Assembly (NCBI GenBank): GCA_947095585.1
Contig: OX352761.1
Span: 32,269,777-32,333,776 of the forward strand
Source of the DNA: Nephrocerus scutellatus
Lineage: Eukaryota; Arthropoda; Insecta; Diptera; Pipunculidae
Direction of reading: 5' to 3'
DNA length: 64,000 nt
The notes under the pieces are model-generated. The model was not told where the DNA came from, searched no databases, and was given only the letters and a program-made list of their open reading frames with translations. A program made the position numbers and the translations under genes. This document shows positions 13,247 to 25,315 of the stretch, in pieces; the first letter of the stretch is position 1, and the number at the start of each line of letters is the position of its first letter.

Positions 13247-13395
13247 GTATTATTTTACTTTCTTTTACAGAGTAAATCATGAAAATTTTCAAACTCGGGA
13301 TTTTTGCAGATTTACCCATTACCGTATCTCCTGAGTCAGAAAAAGCAAAAAAAAAAAAGAAAATGGTCAAGTAAAACAATACAGATACGAAGAAA
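13247..13395 (+). repeat. Family A fragment
   Basis: Begins with TTTCTTTTACAGAGTAAA and contains ATGAAAATTTTC, TTTTTGCAGATTTACCCATT and CTGAGTCAGAAAAAGC. It is cut off in an A run before the microsatellite segment. Confidence 0.75.
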
Positions 13396-15564
13396 ATGTT
13401 CACCGTACACACAGACCATATTATCAGTCGTAATCAAAATTATATTTTTCTCATTGTCGGAGTAAAATAAAAACAAATATAAAAATTGACAGGAAAAAAA
13501 TTAAAAATGAGATACTTTTACAATAAATCAAAGCGTTTGTCCTTTGTCGTCGTAGAAGGGTGTACATTGATTTAGATGAAAATTGGTTTTCCATTTTGGC
13601 TTTATGTTGTTGTGTTGTTCTTTTATTTTTCACAATTCAGAGAACATTAATAGTTTTTTCTCTTGTCCTTTCTTCCTTTCTCTTACAGGTAAGTAATTTG
13701 ACACTTTATCATCCTAACGATTGTTGGTTAAATGCAGAGCTCATCCTCGTGTAAATAAATTGATAACAAACTTATGGCATTGAGTGTTGTTAATGCCTGC
13801 CACAATCTCTGGCAGCTTGTTTACACGTTTCACGAAGGACGAGGCGAGCTTGATGCCATTATAAGCATTAAAATGAGGTTTGGTTAAAAATTAAACTTCT
13901 ATATATGATTTCTATTAATTACTTATTTTAATAATTAAAATGTAATCGTTTTTAATGAATATTATTATTATTATTAGAATATATATTAATATTTATCTTT
14001 CTTTATCTTATTTACAAAGCGGCTCTCATTAAAAGAATTTAATACAAAACAAGAATCCGTAAAATTTTATTTATGAAAGCCCTTAAAAAAGGTAACCACA
14101 CACCACCATTTGAAATAAATAAATAAACGCAAACGAATAGCGCTGCAAGAGCCTTTCAATTCATAATTACGGTAATAACAAAAATGTGCGCATACCATCC
14201 TATCCGCATCCTGCGTTGAAATCGAAATAAGCTTAACCCACAATGCGCTGTGCTGATTCCTTTTTTAAGGCTCATTAATCGCCGCGACGATGAAATCCAA
14301 ATCACTTTTGCTAATTGATTCAAAAAGAGTAGCTCTGCATCATAGCGAAATTTCAAATAATAATGATTATTATTGTTATGCTCGCATTTAACTGTCGGTC
14401 TGTATGGTCTGTTTGTATCGCTGTTGTTATACCATCACTCAAAGCGCACACAGTATCGGATTTATCTTCAACGCCATCAAACTAAAGACAGTGATGAGTG
14501 GTTGAAGAGGCAGGAGAAGAACGCAAGATTTTTTGCATTAAACGGATCGCATTCATATTCCGCGCAATTCGCGTTAACCATGCTTCCATTTTCGAATAAC
14601 GCAGACAAAAGATATCTTTTTACCATGTTGGTGCCATATGTATAGAGATGATGTTATGACTATTACGTATAGTACTCGTATATAGCTGCACAGGATACGA
14701 GCCGTTAATGCAATGAGCGTAGCGCTTTTAATCTGTGCACAAACAAAAGCTCTTGAAAATCGGAAAATTATAAAACAATTAAATCGCTTCGACGTGATTG
14801 CACTTTGCTTTGAGAGCGCAGCTATACAGATATTAGAGGAAGGGGGGTATGAAGCAGAATTATAAACCGGTGCTACCTCTATAATGAATCAGACCGCTCT
14901 TTGAAGCTTGACTTTGAAATATGTCAGGAAACTTCTGAAGGTTTTAAATTTAATATGTATGTGGTTGCCTACTTGTTATGGCAATTTATTTCCAATCAGC
15001 AGCACCAGCAAAATAGCAATTGAAATACCACATCGAAGTTATTGCAAATTTTGAATCCCCTAAATCTGTTCTTAATTTATTTTATAAAGATTTCAAAACT
15101 CGCTGTTTGTTATTTGATATTTTATCGGTATAAAAACTGGTTTATCATTTACCCACTGCTTCAAATTTAAAACCAGCGTAACCCTATCTTGTGCCATTGT
15201 CTACTCTGTGTGATTGCTCGATATGTCAATTATAGGTTTAATCGAAGAAAATGTCCAAGACCAAAAATAACTTTCACAAAGTTTAAAATTGTTTAAAAAT
15301 GAGAAAACACATGTTACCTAAATAGGGTTTTATTCCTTAAACAAGCGTCATTGTGTTGATTAACATAACATAACAAATTTAATATTCGTCTGGGGAGGCA
15401 AAGTTGGCTCTCAATTCGCCTTGTGAGGTTTCTCTTTATTTGTTTCATGTTGTTACAATCTGGATTGGTCGTTAAAGTTTACTCTTAACTTGCCCTGTGA
15501 AGTTCCTCCTTATGTGCTTCATGTTAAATCCGTAACATAAATCTCAACGCGACTAAAAAATTTC
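13396..15564. other. AT-rich stretch, no supported gene
   Basis: Several 60-90 codon open frames occur (for example 14373-14645). None shows a domain or splice-bounded structure. Nothing is supported. Confidence 0.4.
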
Positions 15565-15905
15565 ATTACAAAACTTTTAAAAAGCAGTACTTCTAATATA
15601 ATGTTACGCAATTAAGACTTTCTAAAGAGTTCCTAATGGATTTCGCAAATAAACTTTCCGTACAAGTTCGTTATTCACACATTACAACTTTAATTAACAA
15701 ATAACAAGAGTTCACAAATGGTGATTATTTATTGCTTACACAAATAACACTTATATTCACATATAACACGGATCTATCTACTTGCAATTAATCTGGTACA
15801 AATCAAAATCATAACTAACTAACTGCGAATAAATATGGGGTATTAATACTAATTTAACAGTTTCAAGAAGTTTCGATTCTTTGATTACATAAATAACATA
15901 AGAAA
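15565..15905. repeat. Family W repeat, possible LTR relic
   Basis: Matches 32545-32845 in the same orientation (AACAAGAGTTCACAA, ATCTACTxGxAATTAATCTGGT, ACTAACTAACTGCGAA). The minus strand carries a TCGCAGTTAGTTAG block downstream of a TA-rich box, reminiscent of an LTR promoter. No coding region is attached, and LTR identity is a guess. Confidence 0.4.
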
Positions 15906-16112
15906 CCACCTTACAAATACCAGAATATTCTTGTATAATTTATATAAAATTCACCAAGTACAATTCTACGAGTAGGTATACATTTTCCACCTAATTTTAT
16001 ATACAATATTACTGAGCCTACACGTATGCCGTGGTTTTTGGTCATTTTTAAATTTTTATACGAGTATGTTCCGATAGATAGTTGTTTATAACAGGTACAA
16101 TTTCGTAACATT

Positions 16113-16366
16113 AATAATAATAATAATAATAATAATTGGCGCGACAGACCGATGCGGTATTACACAAAAGGAAGAGACCTACAATTTAATGCCATATGCG
16201 AAAGTCAAATTGAGAAGATTTTCGTGGCAATTATTCCTCTCGGGCATTTGTCAGACATTCGCGAAAGGTGGGACCATGAAAAAGATCTTTGGTGTATATG
16301 GGATTCGAACCTCAAACCTCCTGCTCAAAAGTCCAACGCACTAACCACTAGATCCACGGCGCTCAC
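16113..16366 (-). mobile_element. tRNA-derived SINE, variant head
   Basis: Reverse copy with a long ATT-repeat tail (16111-16135), the same body as the other SINEs, a perfect B-box complement (GGATTCGAACC, 16301-16311) and a longer D-arm (GTGGATCTAGTGGTTAGTG on the minus strand). TTTCGTAACATT (16101-16112) and TTTCGTAATATT (16367-16378) form an 11-of-12 target duplication, implying an older insertion than the copies with perfect duplications. Confidence 0.85.
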
Positions 16367-16378
16367 TTTCGTAATATT

Positions 16379-17071
16379 ACCCACGCCTTAATTCCGTTCA
16401 TCCTGAACAGATTCAGCAATCTTCGTGACGTAGTACCTTTTCTCAATGTAAACGTGTACAACTTTAATTTTACATCTGGGGCTTTATTAAATCCGAAATA
16501 CTTCATCTTTGATGCTCTTAATAATCTTGCCTTCCCAACTTTTCTTCTATTCTGATTGTAAAGCCAGAAAAATCTCCATCCTCCAATCATCCATAGTTCG
16601 CAGGTGATACCGCGATTTCATCCGGTTACTAGCATTCACAATATTGTTCCTTACTGCAGAAACTTTTTAAAGTAGGACTTGCTGTTGCTTCTCTTATCGA
16701 ACCGAATTTTTCAATGGATGTTCGAAGAATTTTGAAGGCTCACGTATGTTATTTTTTTTTGTAATATTTTCTTGGTCAAGGTTTTTTGTAGTTTTCCTTG
16801 ACCATGATCCATTCATTAACGCATTTAGAGTCGCGTCGTTTTACTTTCGCGATCGTTTTTCCATATTGCTTTTTTCAATGAATCAGGGAGGATTCCGAGA
16901 AAATAATTTGAAACCGGCTACAAACGTGAGGAATGTGATATATTGTGACATTTCTCCGATTTCATTCTTAATTTTAATAAGGGCTTAGCCCACCTTATTG
17001 CTGTGGCGCAAGCCATTTAGGGAGTATTCCCTAGACAATAAGTTTAAACCCAATATGCATTCCTTATTTCT
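16379..17071. other. Stretch without recognised content
   Basis: Open frames of 75-80 codons occur on both strands without motifs. No repeat family was recognised. Confidence 0.4.
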
Positions 17072-17286
17072 TTCTTTTACATAGTAAAAGGAAGTATAGT
17101 AATCATGAACATTTTCGAACTCGAGATTTTTGCAGATTTACCCATTACCGTATCTCCTGAGTCAGAAAAAGCGAAAATAAAAAAATCTCTGGCTGTCTGT
17201 ATGTCTGTTGCCTGTTGTCTGTATGTCTGTATGCCTGTATGTGTGTATGTCTGTATTTGTTTATGTATGTATTTCTGTATGTGTGT
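17072..17286 (+). repeat. Family A, left half with microsatellite
   Basis: Starts TTTCTTTTACATAGTAAAAG and runs through TTTTTGCAGATTTACCCATT, CTGAGTCAGAAAAAGCG and AATCTCTGGCTG into a TGTATGTCTG-type microsatellite (17198-17286). The other half of what looks like the same copy resumes at 26316, after two LINE insertions. Uninterrupted copies at 62208-62590 and 52679-52965 show the empty arrangement. Confidence 0.85.
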
Positions 17287-17304
17287 TTTTTTTTATGTAG
17301 GAGG

Positions 17305-17666
17305 TTGGAAATCTTCAATCATGGCTAAATTAAAAGCATTCTTGATATCGAGGGTGACTATGGTGCAATACTTTTTTCCTCCCTTCCACCTTTTCCCATC
17401 TATCGCTTTTTGTGCCAAATTTTTAACAAAATCAATGGCATCAATTGTTGAGCGTGCTTTCCGGAAGCCATATTGATGTTCTGCAAGGTCGCCTGATTGT
17501 ACTACGGCTTCTTGTAGCCTACCGCCGATAATTCTTTCTAAGATTTTGCCCGTTGTATCGAGCATACATATAGGACAGTATGAGGATGGTTCGTCTGGTG
17601 GTTTTTTCCCTTTAAGGAGTAGGTCAAGTCTCTGGTTTTCCACTCCGCTGGGAACACCCCTTTTTT
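17305..17666 (-). pseudogene. Waldo-like ORF2 RT fragment, left of gypsy
   Basis: Minus-strand frame with LLLKGKKPPDEPSSY, PICMLDTTGKILERIIGG, EHQYGFRKARSTIDAI, KYCTIVTLDIKNAFN. This is RT blocks 1-3 of an R1-clade enzyme. It continues exactly where the fragment at 20705 stops, as seen by comparison with the uninterrupted copy at 26080-26300. After NAFN the frame runs into the element's 3' tail, so the catalytic FADD half was deleted. Confidence 0.85.
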
Positions 17667-17844
17667 TGTAATGTACTAATACAATATAACTAAATAATGT
17701 ACTAATAAAATTTCCCAAGCTATCGTTGACTAAAGTCTCAAAGCAGTTTGGCGCGATCGTTTTCGTGAGTTGATGAATGGTAATGGCTTGCAAGCTCTCA
17801 GTGAGGAGTCAGCGTTTGCTCCTATGATGGGATTCAAGAAGGAA

Positions 17845-18673
17845 TTTCCATCAGTTTTTTTCTGAAGAGCCCACAGCCATAAAGGGTTTTAGGGCAACAA
17901 TTGTCCTAAAAGAAGGCGCAAAGCCTGTATTTTGCAAGCCTTATTCCGTACCATATGCAATAAGACCATTGGTGGAGGTGCAACTAAAGAAAATGGCTGA
18001 GACTGGTGTGTTGGTGTCGGTACAACACAGTAATTGGGCTAGCCCAATTGTGGTAGTTCCTAAAAAGGACAATAGTCTCAGAATTTTTGTCGATTTCAAG
18101 GTTTCTGTCAATAAATGGGTGGATTTTCATTATTATCTACTTCCCAACATTGATGACATTTTTGCGAGTCTTTCGGGATGTAGCTGTTTTACAGTATTGG
18201 ACCTAGCAGGTGCTTATCAGCAAGTTGAAATAGCCGAAGACTCGAAGGAGCTTTTCACTATTAATACCCACCTGGGTCTCTTCCGATACACAAGATTGAC
18301 TTATGGAATCTCAAGTGCTCCAACAATATTTCAACAACTTATTGATGAAATACTCCGAGGATTGCCGAAAACAGTGTGTTATCTGGACAATATTTTGGTA
18401 GCTGGTGTGGAATCAGAAGAGTGTCGGATCAATGTGAAAGCTGTTTTTGAACGACTTGTAAGGTATAACGTACATGTTAACCCAAATAAATGTATATTTT
18501 TTAGACGAGAGGTTAAATACGTCGGGCACGTCATTTGTGGTAATGGAATTACTCCCAGTCCGGCCAAAATTGCGGCAATTCGAAATGCCCCGATCCCATT
18601 CAATGTCACACAACTGAAGGCATTCCTGGGATTGGTGAATTTCTATCGCAAGTTTATGCCAATGATCGCTTAG
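17845..18673 (+). pseudogene. Gypsy pol, reverse transcriptase part
   Basis: The open frame 17969-18673 extends upstream in frame to about 17845 (GFRATIVLKEGAKPVF, KPYSVPYAI), where a T-run frameshift separates it from upstream sequence. RT blocks in order: SPIVVVPKKD, FTVLDLAGAYQQ, LFRYTRLTYGISSAPTIFQQ, YLDN (18380-18391), NPNKCIFF, ITPSPAKI, LKAFLGLVNFYRKF. The catalytic YxDD has its second Asp changed to Asn, which should abolish polymerase activity. The frame ends at a TAG. Confidence 0.9.
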
Positions 18674-18720
18674 GAATTAGCACCTCTCTATTATTTAACT
18701 CAGAAGGACCTGAAGTTCGT

Positions 18721-19923
18721 TTGGACAAGGAGAATTTACTGTCGCATTACGATCCAGAGAAGGAGCTTTATCTGTCATGCGATGCGAGTTCGTTTGGAGT
18801 TGGTGCTGTCTTAAGCCAATTTGTTGATGGCCTAGATGGCCCACTTATGTTTGCTTCAGCAAGTTTATCATCAGCTGAAAAGAATTACTCTCAATTGGAC
18901 AAGGAGGCGCTAGCAATCAGCTTTGGGGTAAAAAAATTCCATAAATTTTCATTTGGTCGATCTTTTGTTTTAGTGACGGACCATCAGCCATTGGCATCAT
19001 TGTTTGATGTCAAAAGGGGTATACCAATTACTGCTGCTAATAGACTCCAACGATGGGCGATCATTCTATCTGGGTACAATTATGTAATCAAATATCGAAA
19101 GGGCAAGGACATGGTAGTTCCGGATGCCTTATCGCGTCTGCCACGAGATAAGGAAAAAAGCGGGAATCTCCTGATTTGCTCAGTAAATGCCTTCTCAGAG
19201 GTGGATGAAATACCATTGTGCTATGAAGATGTGGCCCAAGAAACAATAAAAGATGTTGTACTTACGAAAGTCATATCGAATGTCAAAAATGGTTGGCCAA
19301 TGTCAACGATCGATTCAACAATGGCGCCATATATGATTCGTAAACTTGAGTTGACACATGAGGCTGGTTGTGTCGTTTGGGGAAGCCGAGTAATCATTCC
19401 GTTGTCTTTGCGTAAATACGTGCTCAAATTGTTGCATGGAAATCATCCAGGTATCGTAAGGATGAAGATGTTGGCAAGGTCATTGTGTTGGTGGCCAAAA
19501 ATTGATGAGGATATTTCAAAAACTGTCTCATCCTGTGATATCTGTCAAAAGTATCAAAGAGCAAGGTCGGATGATTTTAAAGAAGCTTCTTGGCCGAAGA
19601 CTGACCAAGTCTGGTATAGAATCCATGCCGATTTTTTTAATTTTGATGGTAAAACCTTATTTCTAATCATTGATTCAACATCTAAATGGGTCGATGTGGA
19701 GATTATGAGCGGAACAACAGCTGCTGACGTGATTGGTAAGCTTGAAAATCTTTTTGCTGTGTTTGGTCTTCCTTATGAGCTGGTTACGGATAATGGCCTG
19801 CCATTTAACTCAGCTGAGTTTACGAAGTTTTGTAAGCGTAACGGTATTTCTCCGTTAAAAAGTCCAGCGTATGTCCCTCAAGCGAATGGGTTGGCTGAAC
19901 GAGCAGTCCAGTCAGTGAAATGA
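18721..19923 (+). pseudogene. Gypsy pol, RNase H and integrase part
   Basis: A 400-codon open frame. It starts just after a small deletion and frameshift that removed the RT-RNase H connection. RNase H shows CDASSFGVGAVLSQ, KEALAISFGVKKFHKF, TDHQPLASLF. A zinc-binding HHCC region follows (HGNHPG, CDICQ). The integrase core has the DDE residues: Asp near 19629, Asp near 19789 (TDNG) and Glu near 19893 (LAERAVQ). A TGA at 19921 interrupts it, and the same frame continues after it, so this stop is a later point mutation. Confidence 0.9.
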
Positions 19924-20452
19924 AGCTTACTAAAAGCTATTGGAGACGAAAAAAGATGTTCCAATGGCGAATTGCAGAAAGCCATGTCCAATGTGCTTTT
20001 TAGTTTTCGCAACACGCTGAATGTGGCAAACTCAGAGAAGCCTGCTAGCTGTATTCTAAAGTTCGACCCGAGGACGCGATTATCACAGCTGAGACCAAGA
20101 TTTGGTTCAGCACCAATTAAAGGTAAACCTAATGTTTATAATTTTAATTTGTCTAAGCCATTTGTAGACAATGACAAGGTATATATTCGTTTGAATTCAT
20201 ATTTCAACTGGGAACCTGGTGTTGTCCTAAAAGTATTGGGTTTACGTCGATATGTTATAAAGGTGGGGGAAAAAATCCGAGTTCTTCACCAAAGCCAAAT
20301 AAGACTGGCGCTACTGATAAGCCTTTAGTCTTGGGACTAGATTCAACTACTCATCTGAGTACGGAAGAGCTGGAGATTGGAGATTGGAGATTGAACCGGA
20401 GACAAGCAGAACGCCTGTTGCATTAAGAAGATCGACACGTGACACGATCGTC
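19924..20452 (+). pseudogene. Gypsy pol, integrase carboxyl end
   Basis: In frame with the preceding segment: LFSFRNT, a VYIRLNSYFNWEPGVVLKVL block typical of the integrase tail that contacts DNA, then a stop at 20326-20328. A further RRSTRDTIV remnant near 20430 resembles the usual carboxyl end of Mag-like integrases, in another frame. Confidence 0.75.
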
Positions 20453-20704
20453 TAAAATTTTGAAGTATTTTTGAATTTGTAATGTTGCATAATGTATTTG
20501 CATTTCTCTTATAATTGTGTTTTGAAGTACTTTTTTTTTAATTTAAGAATTAAATTTGTAATGTGCTAATAGCTTTTTCTTCATTATTAACATCTTCCAT
20601 ATTAACATATTATGTATATGTCTACACACATACATATGTACATGTATATTAGTTTATACACGTACAATATGCCGGTGCGCATTGATGCGGGACATAATAC
20701 TGTT

Positions 20705-21812
20705 ATGCATGAGTCAAGCATGCTTGCAAACATATTTGGATAGTTCCTAATCGCGGATTTTAATGCCACGTTAGGGATATTATCTGGTCCTGGGGTCTTG
20801 TTATTGCCTACCTTTCTGGCAGCCTGGAGAACTTTGTCGGCCATCACGGGCGCAATTTCTTCCTAGGGATCACCTATCTCTACATTAAAGCCGTGTTCTA
20901 TTTGCTGAGGAAACAATACGTTTACAATACTATTCAGCATTATTGGGCACGAGGGGGATGTAAAGGAGTTACGCTTAACTTTCGCCATTACCGTTCTGTA
21001 CGGTCTACACCAGGTGTCTTGTTCAACATAGTTCCCTGAGGCATCTACGTTTACTTGCCTTTATAGCCATCCTAAGCTGTGATCGGACATTACAATAGTG
21101 CTAGCGCAGATCATCAATGTTCCTACGCCTTTCTCTTTGGTATTGCCGTCTGGCCCGTAGGCACTTCCGACGCAGTTCCGCTATTTCTTCATTCCACCAG
21201 TAGGTAGATTTCCGTTGCCCTATTAATACTTTTCTCGGCATTGCTGCATCGCAGGCTCTTCTTAGCGAGGTCATGACTTTAGACACCTTTTCCGTCGCTG
21301 GCTGAGATACTGGTATCCTCCAACATGAAAAGGAACAATTTTTCATCAAATGATTTCGCTTTCCAACCCACCGCTTTCTTTCTAAGTTTTTGATTTGGTC
21401 CCACTCCATCAATTGCACACAGTGTGGCTTGGTGGTCACTATGTGTGTATGATTCGCTGACTTCCCAAGTGACTTCCTTGCTTAAGAGGCAGCTACTAAC
21501 AAACGTTAAATCGATTATCGAGCTAGCGGACCCCCTACGGAAAGTGGGTGTATTTCCATTGTTCAATAATGTAATCTGCAACGTAGCAAGTGCTTCTAAA
21601 AGTGCCTCCCCGCGAGCTGCCCCATTCCACAGACCATGCATTAAAATCGCCCGCATCAATATGGGACTCCGTTCACGAGCATCATCAACTAGACGTTCCA
21701 TAAAAGCTGTAAACTCTTCTAATGATGAACTTGGTTTTGCATAACAGCTATATATATGAATGCCATCGACCTTCGCTCTTATAAAACCTGATTTCTTTTC
21801 TTGGACACCCAT
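20705..21812 (-). pseudogene. Waldo-like ORF2: endonuclease, linker and RT start
   Basis: Minus strand, three frames. Endonuclease: SGFIRAKVDGIHIYSCYA, FRRGSASSIIDLTFVSS, YTHSDHQATLC (catalytic SDH retained). The GDFN box is destroyed by a frameshift, and the domain's amino end is deleted. Linker: ACDAAMPRK, YWWNEEIAELRR. RT start: VLQAARKVGNNKTPGPDNIP, ALKSAIRNYPNMF. The fragment ends where the gypsy element begins. The protein would cut the microsatellite target and prime reverse transcription. Confidence 0.85.
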
Positions 21813-22789
21813 CCAATACGGACTCTTCCTTCATTGGTCACTTTATTAACCAAATTGCCTGGCACACTCACAATCGCAGTTTGTGTTCCGCGGTAAGCGG
21901 CTCTCATTGTTGTAATTTTAAACGAGCCCTTGGCTTCTTCAAACTTCTGTTCAAGTGCTTCAAGCACTTCCTCTGCAGTAGTGACTTCGTCAGTATCTCT
22001 GATTTCTACTTGTACTTGTGTTACGATTTTGACATCAGCGTCTTGACCAATTAGTTCTCCAAGTTTCTCTTGGTACTCCCAAGTTTTTGATTTTTCTGCG
22101 GTGTTCTGCAGCTCCCCTTGCTTAGTCATTCGTATGTGCTTTACTTCAGCACCGAGACTTGAGAGGCTGGGATCTGCCTTCAATTTGCGAAGCAAGTCGG
22201 CATATTCGACCGTACTCTTCTTTTTGATGAGTAGCGCATCCGGACGAGGAGGTCTTCTACGTTTTCTTTCCTTCCTTTGTCCTACTTTCTGCCATTTCGG
22301 ATTTGGTTCCTTTAATTCCACATTAATCTTTGGGGCCTTGTCCTTTCTTGGAATTGCTTTTGGCCGTGTCTCTTCCGTTATTTTCGTCCTGGGGTTTTTT
22401 CCCTTTGGCCGATCCTCATTTCCCATATGAGTTGAACGTTTTCTTTTGGAGTTTTCAATCGATTTCGGGGTATCATGATTACCGACTGAGTTCTTCCTAG
22501 GTAAGGGAACCGGTCCTTTAGGATTCTCCATTATGACTCCTATTGTCGGCGTAGTTTAACACGTGTTATCAATCAAGGTGTCCTTGCTGCCTGCCACCGA
22601 CTCATACGTCATCCGTATTATGTTTACAAACTTTTTAATCTCCGCATGAATATTGCTTCTTGGTTTGATAAACTCGGATAGTTCCTGAATCTTCTCTCCT
22701 AGTCTTTGAAATACAATTTCCCTGCTTTCTATGGTCCTATTTTCTGTTAGAGATATCGACGGGGGCGGTCGTTTCAGACTTCCACTCAT
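21779..22789 (-). pseudogene. Waldo-like ORF1 (Gag-like) with one stop
   Basis: A single minus-strand frame from MSGSLKRPPPS at 22789, interrupted only by TAA at 22556-22558. It contains a coiled-coil-like amino region, a very basic middle, and the R1-type segment GAEVKHIRMTKQGE.. VEIRDTDEVTTAEEVLEAL. It breaks off after RIGWVSKK, where CCHC zinc knuckles would follow. Those and the endonuclease start were lost in one deletion near 21800. R1-clade ORF1 proteins package the RNA. Confidence 0.8.
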
Positions 22790-23336
22790 CTTTCATGGCC
22801 ATGGTTATCTATGCAAGCAGTGAGGCCATGCAAACGGTTGACACGAGCCCTTGTGGGGTCTTATGTTCAGAGCCAGATCGGTGCTAAAAAGGAATTCTAC
22901 ATCTGTACCTACACCACTAACTTAATAGCGACGAAACATTGAGTGTACTCTAAGGGTTTTAACAGGACGGGGGCGCCGGTAGCATTAACAGCAAGATTTC
23001 GCTCTTGCCTACTCAGTTAACAGAATACTACAAACGTCAGCCCTTAAGTTGACAAAACAAAATGTTGCTTCCAGTATACCATAATTAAGACCTTACTGGG
23101 ATCAGTCTTAATGCATTCATTCAATGCCGCATTACCTCGTTGGCCACCGCTTTTTCCTCTGGGTGGGTTGGAAGTTATACCGCTCCTACTCGGTCGTCAG
23201 AGCCTCGGCGAGCAGGTTTTTCCATGCAAGAGAGGTTGACAGTGACTTTATCTCCGCCGTAACCCTGGCTAGGGCCCCTCACATGGTACTATCACCCGGG
23301 GCAGGTGAACCAAGGTTTGTTGACGTGGTTTTACTC

Positions 23337-23362
23337 CTGTATGTCTGTATGTCTGTATGTCT
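23337..23362. repeat. TGTATGTC microsatellite between two LINE copies
   Basis: Three CTGTATGT units separate the 5' end of LINE copy A (23336) from the A run and 3' end of LINE copy B (from 23363). This is what serial insertion into one microsatellite would leave. Confidence 0.85.
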
Positions 23363-23594
23363 TTTTTTTATGGAGGAGGTTGGAAATCTTTAAAGACGAT
23401 CACATGTGCACCTTAAGCATTAACATGTGGGAGAATCAAATTCTTACTGAGTAAAACCAACCCCAACTTATTAATTCATAGCCAGTCCCGCGGAACTACC
23501 GTTAGGCATTTCATCACGGGAAGGCTCTCAGCGGTGGCTGCACTTTCATTTTTGATATTTTATTCTTTTTCTTTATTCACATTATTTTGCTGTC

Positions 23595-24190
23595 TTACCC
23601 TTCTTCATTCCTCTTCTCACGCTCGAGACACCGTAGGCGCTGCATTATTCTGGAAGACATTACACTGATTGCGTTCCATATCTCATCATTTGTTAGCATA
23701 GAATTAACTATGTTTTCTGGCGAAATAGTGTGCCCTATTTGCTCTGACATATCCTGTCTTACACCTGCAAAACACGGACTATGGAAGAAAACATGTTCCA
23801 CATCTTCTGGTATACCCTCACATAAAGTAGAGTCGGTGAACTATCATGTTTATATTTAAAGAGGTATGAGCGGAAGCACCCATGCTTAAAAAACGTGTTA
23901 GATAGAAGTCTACTTCTCCATGACTTCGACCGGCCCATAATTCTATAGATGGTATTAATCTATGAGTCCATCTACCCTTACTTGACTGGACCCATCTTCT
24001 TTGCCAGTTTCTAACGGCTTCGGCGTGTGCTGTTTTGCGGTTCTCGACTCTTGTAAGATATACCCCCGGGGCCTATAAATCACCTAACGTACCTTGGCCA
24101 GTAAGTCGATTGGGAGCATACCAGCAACCACAAACGCTGCATCGCTCGAGATGGTTCTGAAGCCACAGATCACTCTTACAGCACTCAATC
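23595..24190 (-). pseudogene. Waldo-like ORF2 carboxyl-terminal region
   Basis: Minus-strand pieces LSAVRVICGFRTISSDAA, GMLPIDLLA, AHAEAVRNWQRRWVQSSKGR, WTHRLIPSIELWAGR, EGIPEDVEHVFFHSPCF and MSSRIMQRLRCLEREKR match the order seen in R1-clade ORF2 tails. The terminal zinc-knuckle-like motif keeps its His but has lost Cys residues. Frameshifts occur between blocks. Confidence 0.8.
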
Positions 24191-24191
24191 G

Positions 24192-24648
24192 CTGGATAGA
24201 AGTCTGCATCAGCTAGATAGAATACAAAACCGCGCGATAAAACTTATCGGTGACGAAAATATAGCGAAATCGATAGATTCGCATGAACACCGCAGGAACG
24301 TTTCTTGCTTGTCACTGTTTTATCGCTTCTTCTACCAGCGGTGCTCAAGAGAAATAGCCAGCTGCATGCCACCTCTCCTTGAATTCAACCGCAATACTCG
24401 TGGCGCTCTAAATGCTCACCAGTTTACCCTTAAGCCCATCTTCGGATTCGTTCTTCAGCCGTACAACACGTATATGGAATGTTCTGCCAAGCTCTGTCTT
24501 CCCACATCACTATGATCCACAGGCATTCAAAACACAAGCTCATTGACATCTCCTCTTTTCTCCTCCTCTTCCTTAACGCCCACGCTGTGCCGAGCATTAT
24601 AAGGATGCGAACCCCTGGAAGCGTGCGCGAATTATAAAAAAAAAAAAT
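24192..24648 (+). mobile_element. LINE 3' fragment with poly-A inside copy B
   Basis: The opposite strand to its host LINE. Open segment QLDRIQNRAIKLIGDENIAK, EHRRNVSCLSLFYRFFYQRC, EFNRNTRGALNAHQFTLKP, FPSHYD-like text, then poly-A at 24636-24648. This is the carboxyl end of another non-LTR family (clade not assigned). It interrupts RT text KVRYWRKMSS / RLSAVRVICG of copy B. Confidence 0.75.
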
Positions 24649-24649
24649 A

Positions 24650-25315
24650 GATGACATCTTTCGCCAGTACCTAACCTTGTCCATTGCGTCAGCCCAAATT
24701 GGCGTTTCGTATAAAAGGATGGACGAGACAATAATAGCCAATAGCTTTCTTCTTGTTTGGATTGCTCCTCCAGTGTTCGGCATAATTCGAGACAGTGCTG
24801 AACATACAGTCTCTGCTTTATTGCTGGCAGCCTTTATATGCTCTTTGAATGAGAGTTTCGCATCAATTACCATTCCCAGGTATCTAATTGATGGCTTAGA
24901 TATAATTGAACCATAACCAACTACAAAGTTTATTGTCTCTCTTATTTTCCTACTGGATATTAGTGGAGCTTCAGCTTTGTGTTCTGCCAACTGTAATCAG
25001 ATTGACGTCAGCCAATCCTGAATACTCCTAATGTTGCATAACATATTGCGGTTATCACTTCCTTGTGTTTTGCCACCACAATGACTGCGATGTCATCTGC
25101 AAAACCGACAATCACGGTCTCTTCAGGTATTTGGAGCCTAAATATGACATCGTACATTATATTCCATAATAATGGGCCTAGCTCAGACCACTGGGGAACT
25201 CCTCCGGCAACCTTATAATTCTTCAAGCCATTGTCGCTGTAGCAGATTTCTGTTACTTAAGTAATCTGCCACCAACCTCGAAATGTACGACGGGACTTCT
25301 CTTCAGCGTAGTTCA
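24650..25315 (-). pseudogene. Waldo-like ORF2 RT catalytic half
   Basis: Minus strand: EVPSYISRLVADYLSNRN, GGVPQWSELGPLLWNIMYD, FADDIAVIVVAKHKE (catalytic FADD intact), SIRYLGMVIDAKLSFKEH, NKAETVCSALSRIMPN, TRRKLLAIIVSSILLYETP. These are RT blocks 4 to 7 and thumb. GS in the usual PQGSVLGPL block has become WSEL, and frameshifts separate the pieces, so it is inactive. Confidence 0.85.

Larger units (their letters stand above)
17667..20704 (+). mobile_element. Ty3/gypsy (Mag-like) LTR retrotransposon, defective
   Basis: About 3.0 kb interrupting LINE copy A. It begins TGTAATGTACTAATA at 17667. A near-identical TGTAATGTGCTAATA occurs at 20557, suggesting very short, decayed LTRs (Mag elements are known for short LTRs). 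Gag and protease are essentially missing. RT, RNase H and integrase follow in gypsy order. The RNase H tether block (ITAANRLQRWA) and the integrase tail resemble the Mag lineage; this is inference by eye. No clear target duplication was seen. Confidence 0.8.
17287..23336 (-). mobile_element. R1/Waldo-like LINE copy A (split by a gypsy element)
   Basis: Minus-strand order: 5' leader 23336-22790, ORF1 22789-21779, endonuclease and linker 21812-21101, RT start 20900-20705, gypsy insertion 20704-17667, RT continued 17666-17320, then a jump by internal deletion to the 3' end (AAGATTTCCAACCTCC) and an A run at 17287-17294. Both outer ends touch TGTATGTC-type microsatellite. R1-clade Waldo elements are known to target ACAY repeats, which fits. 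The assignment rests on ORF1/ORF2 style plus target site. Confidence 0.8.
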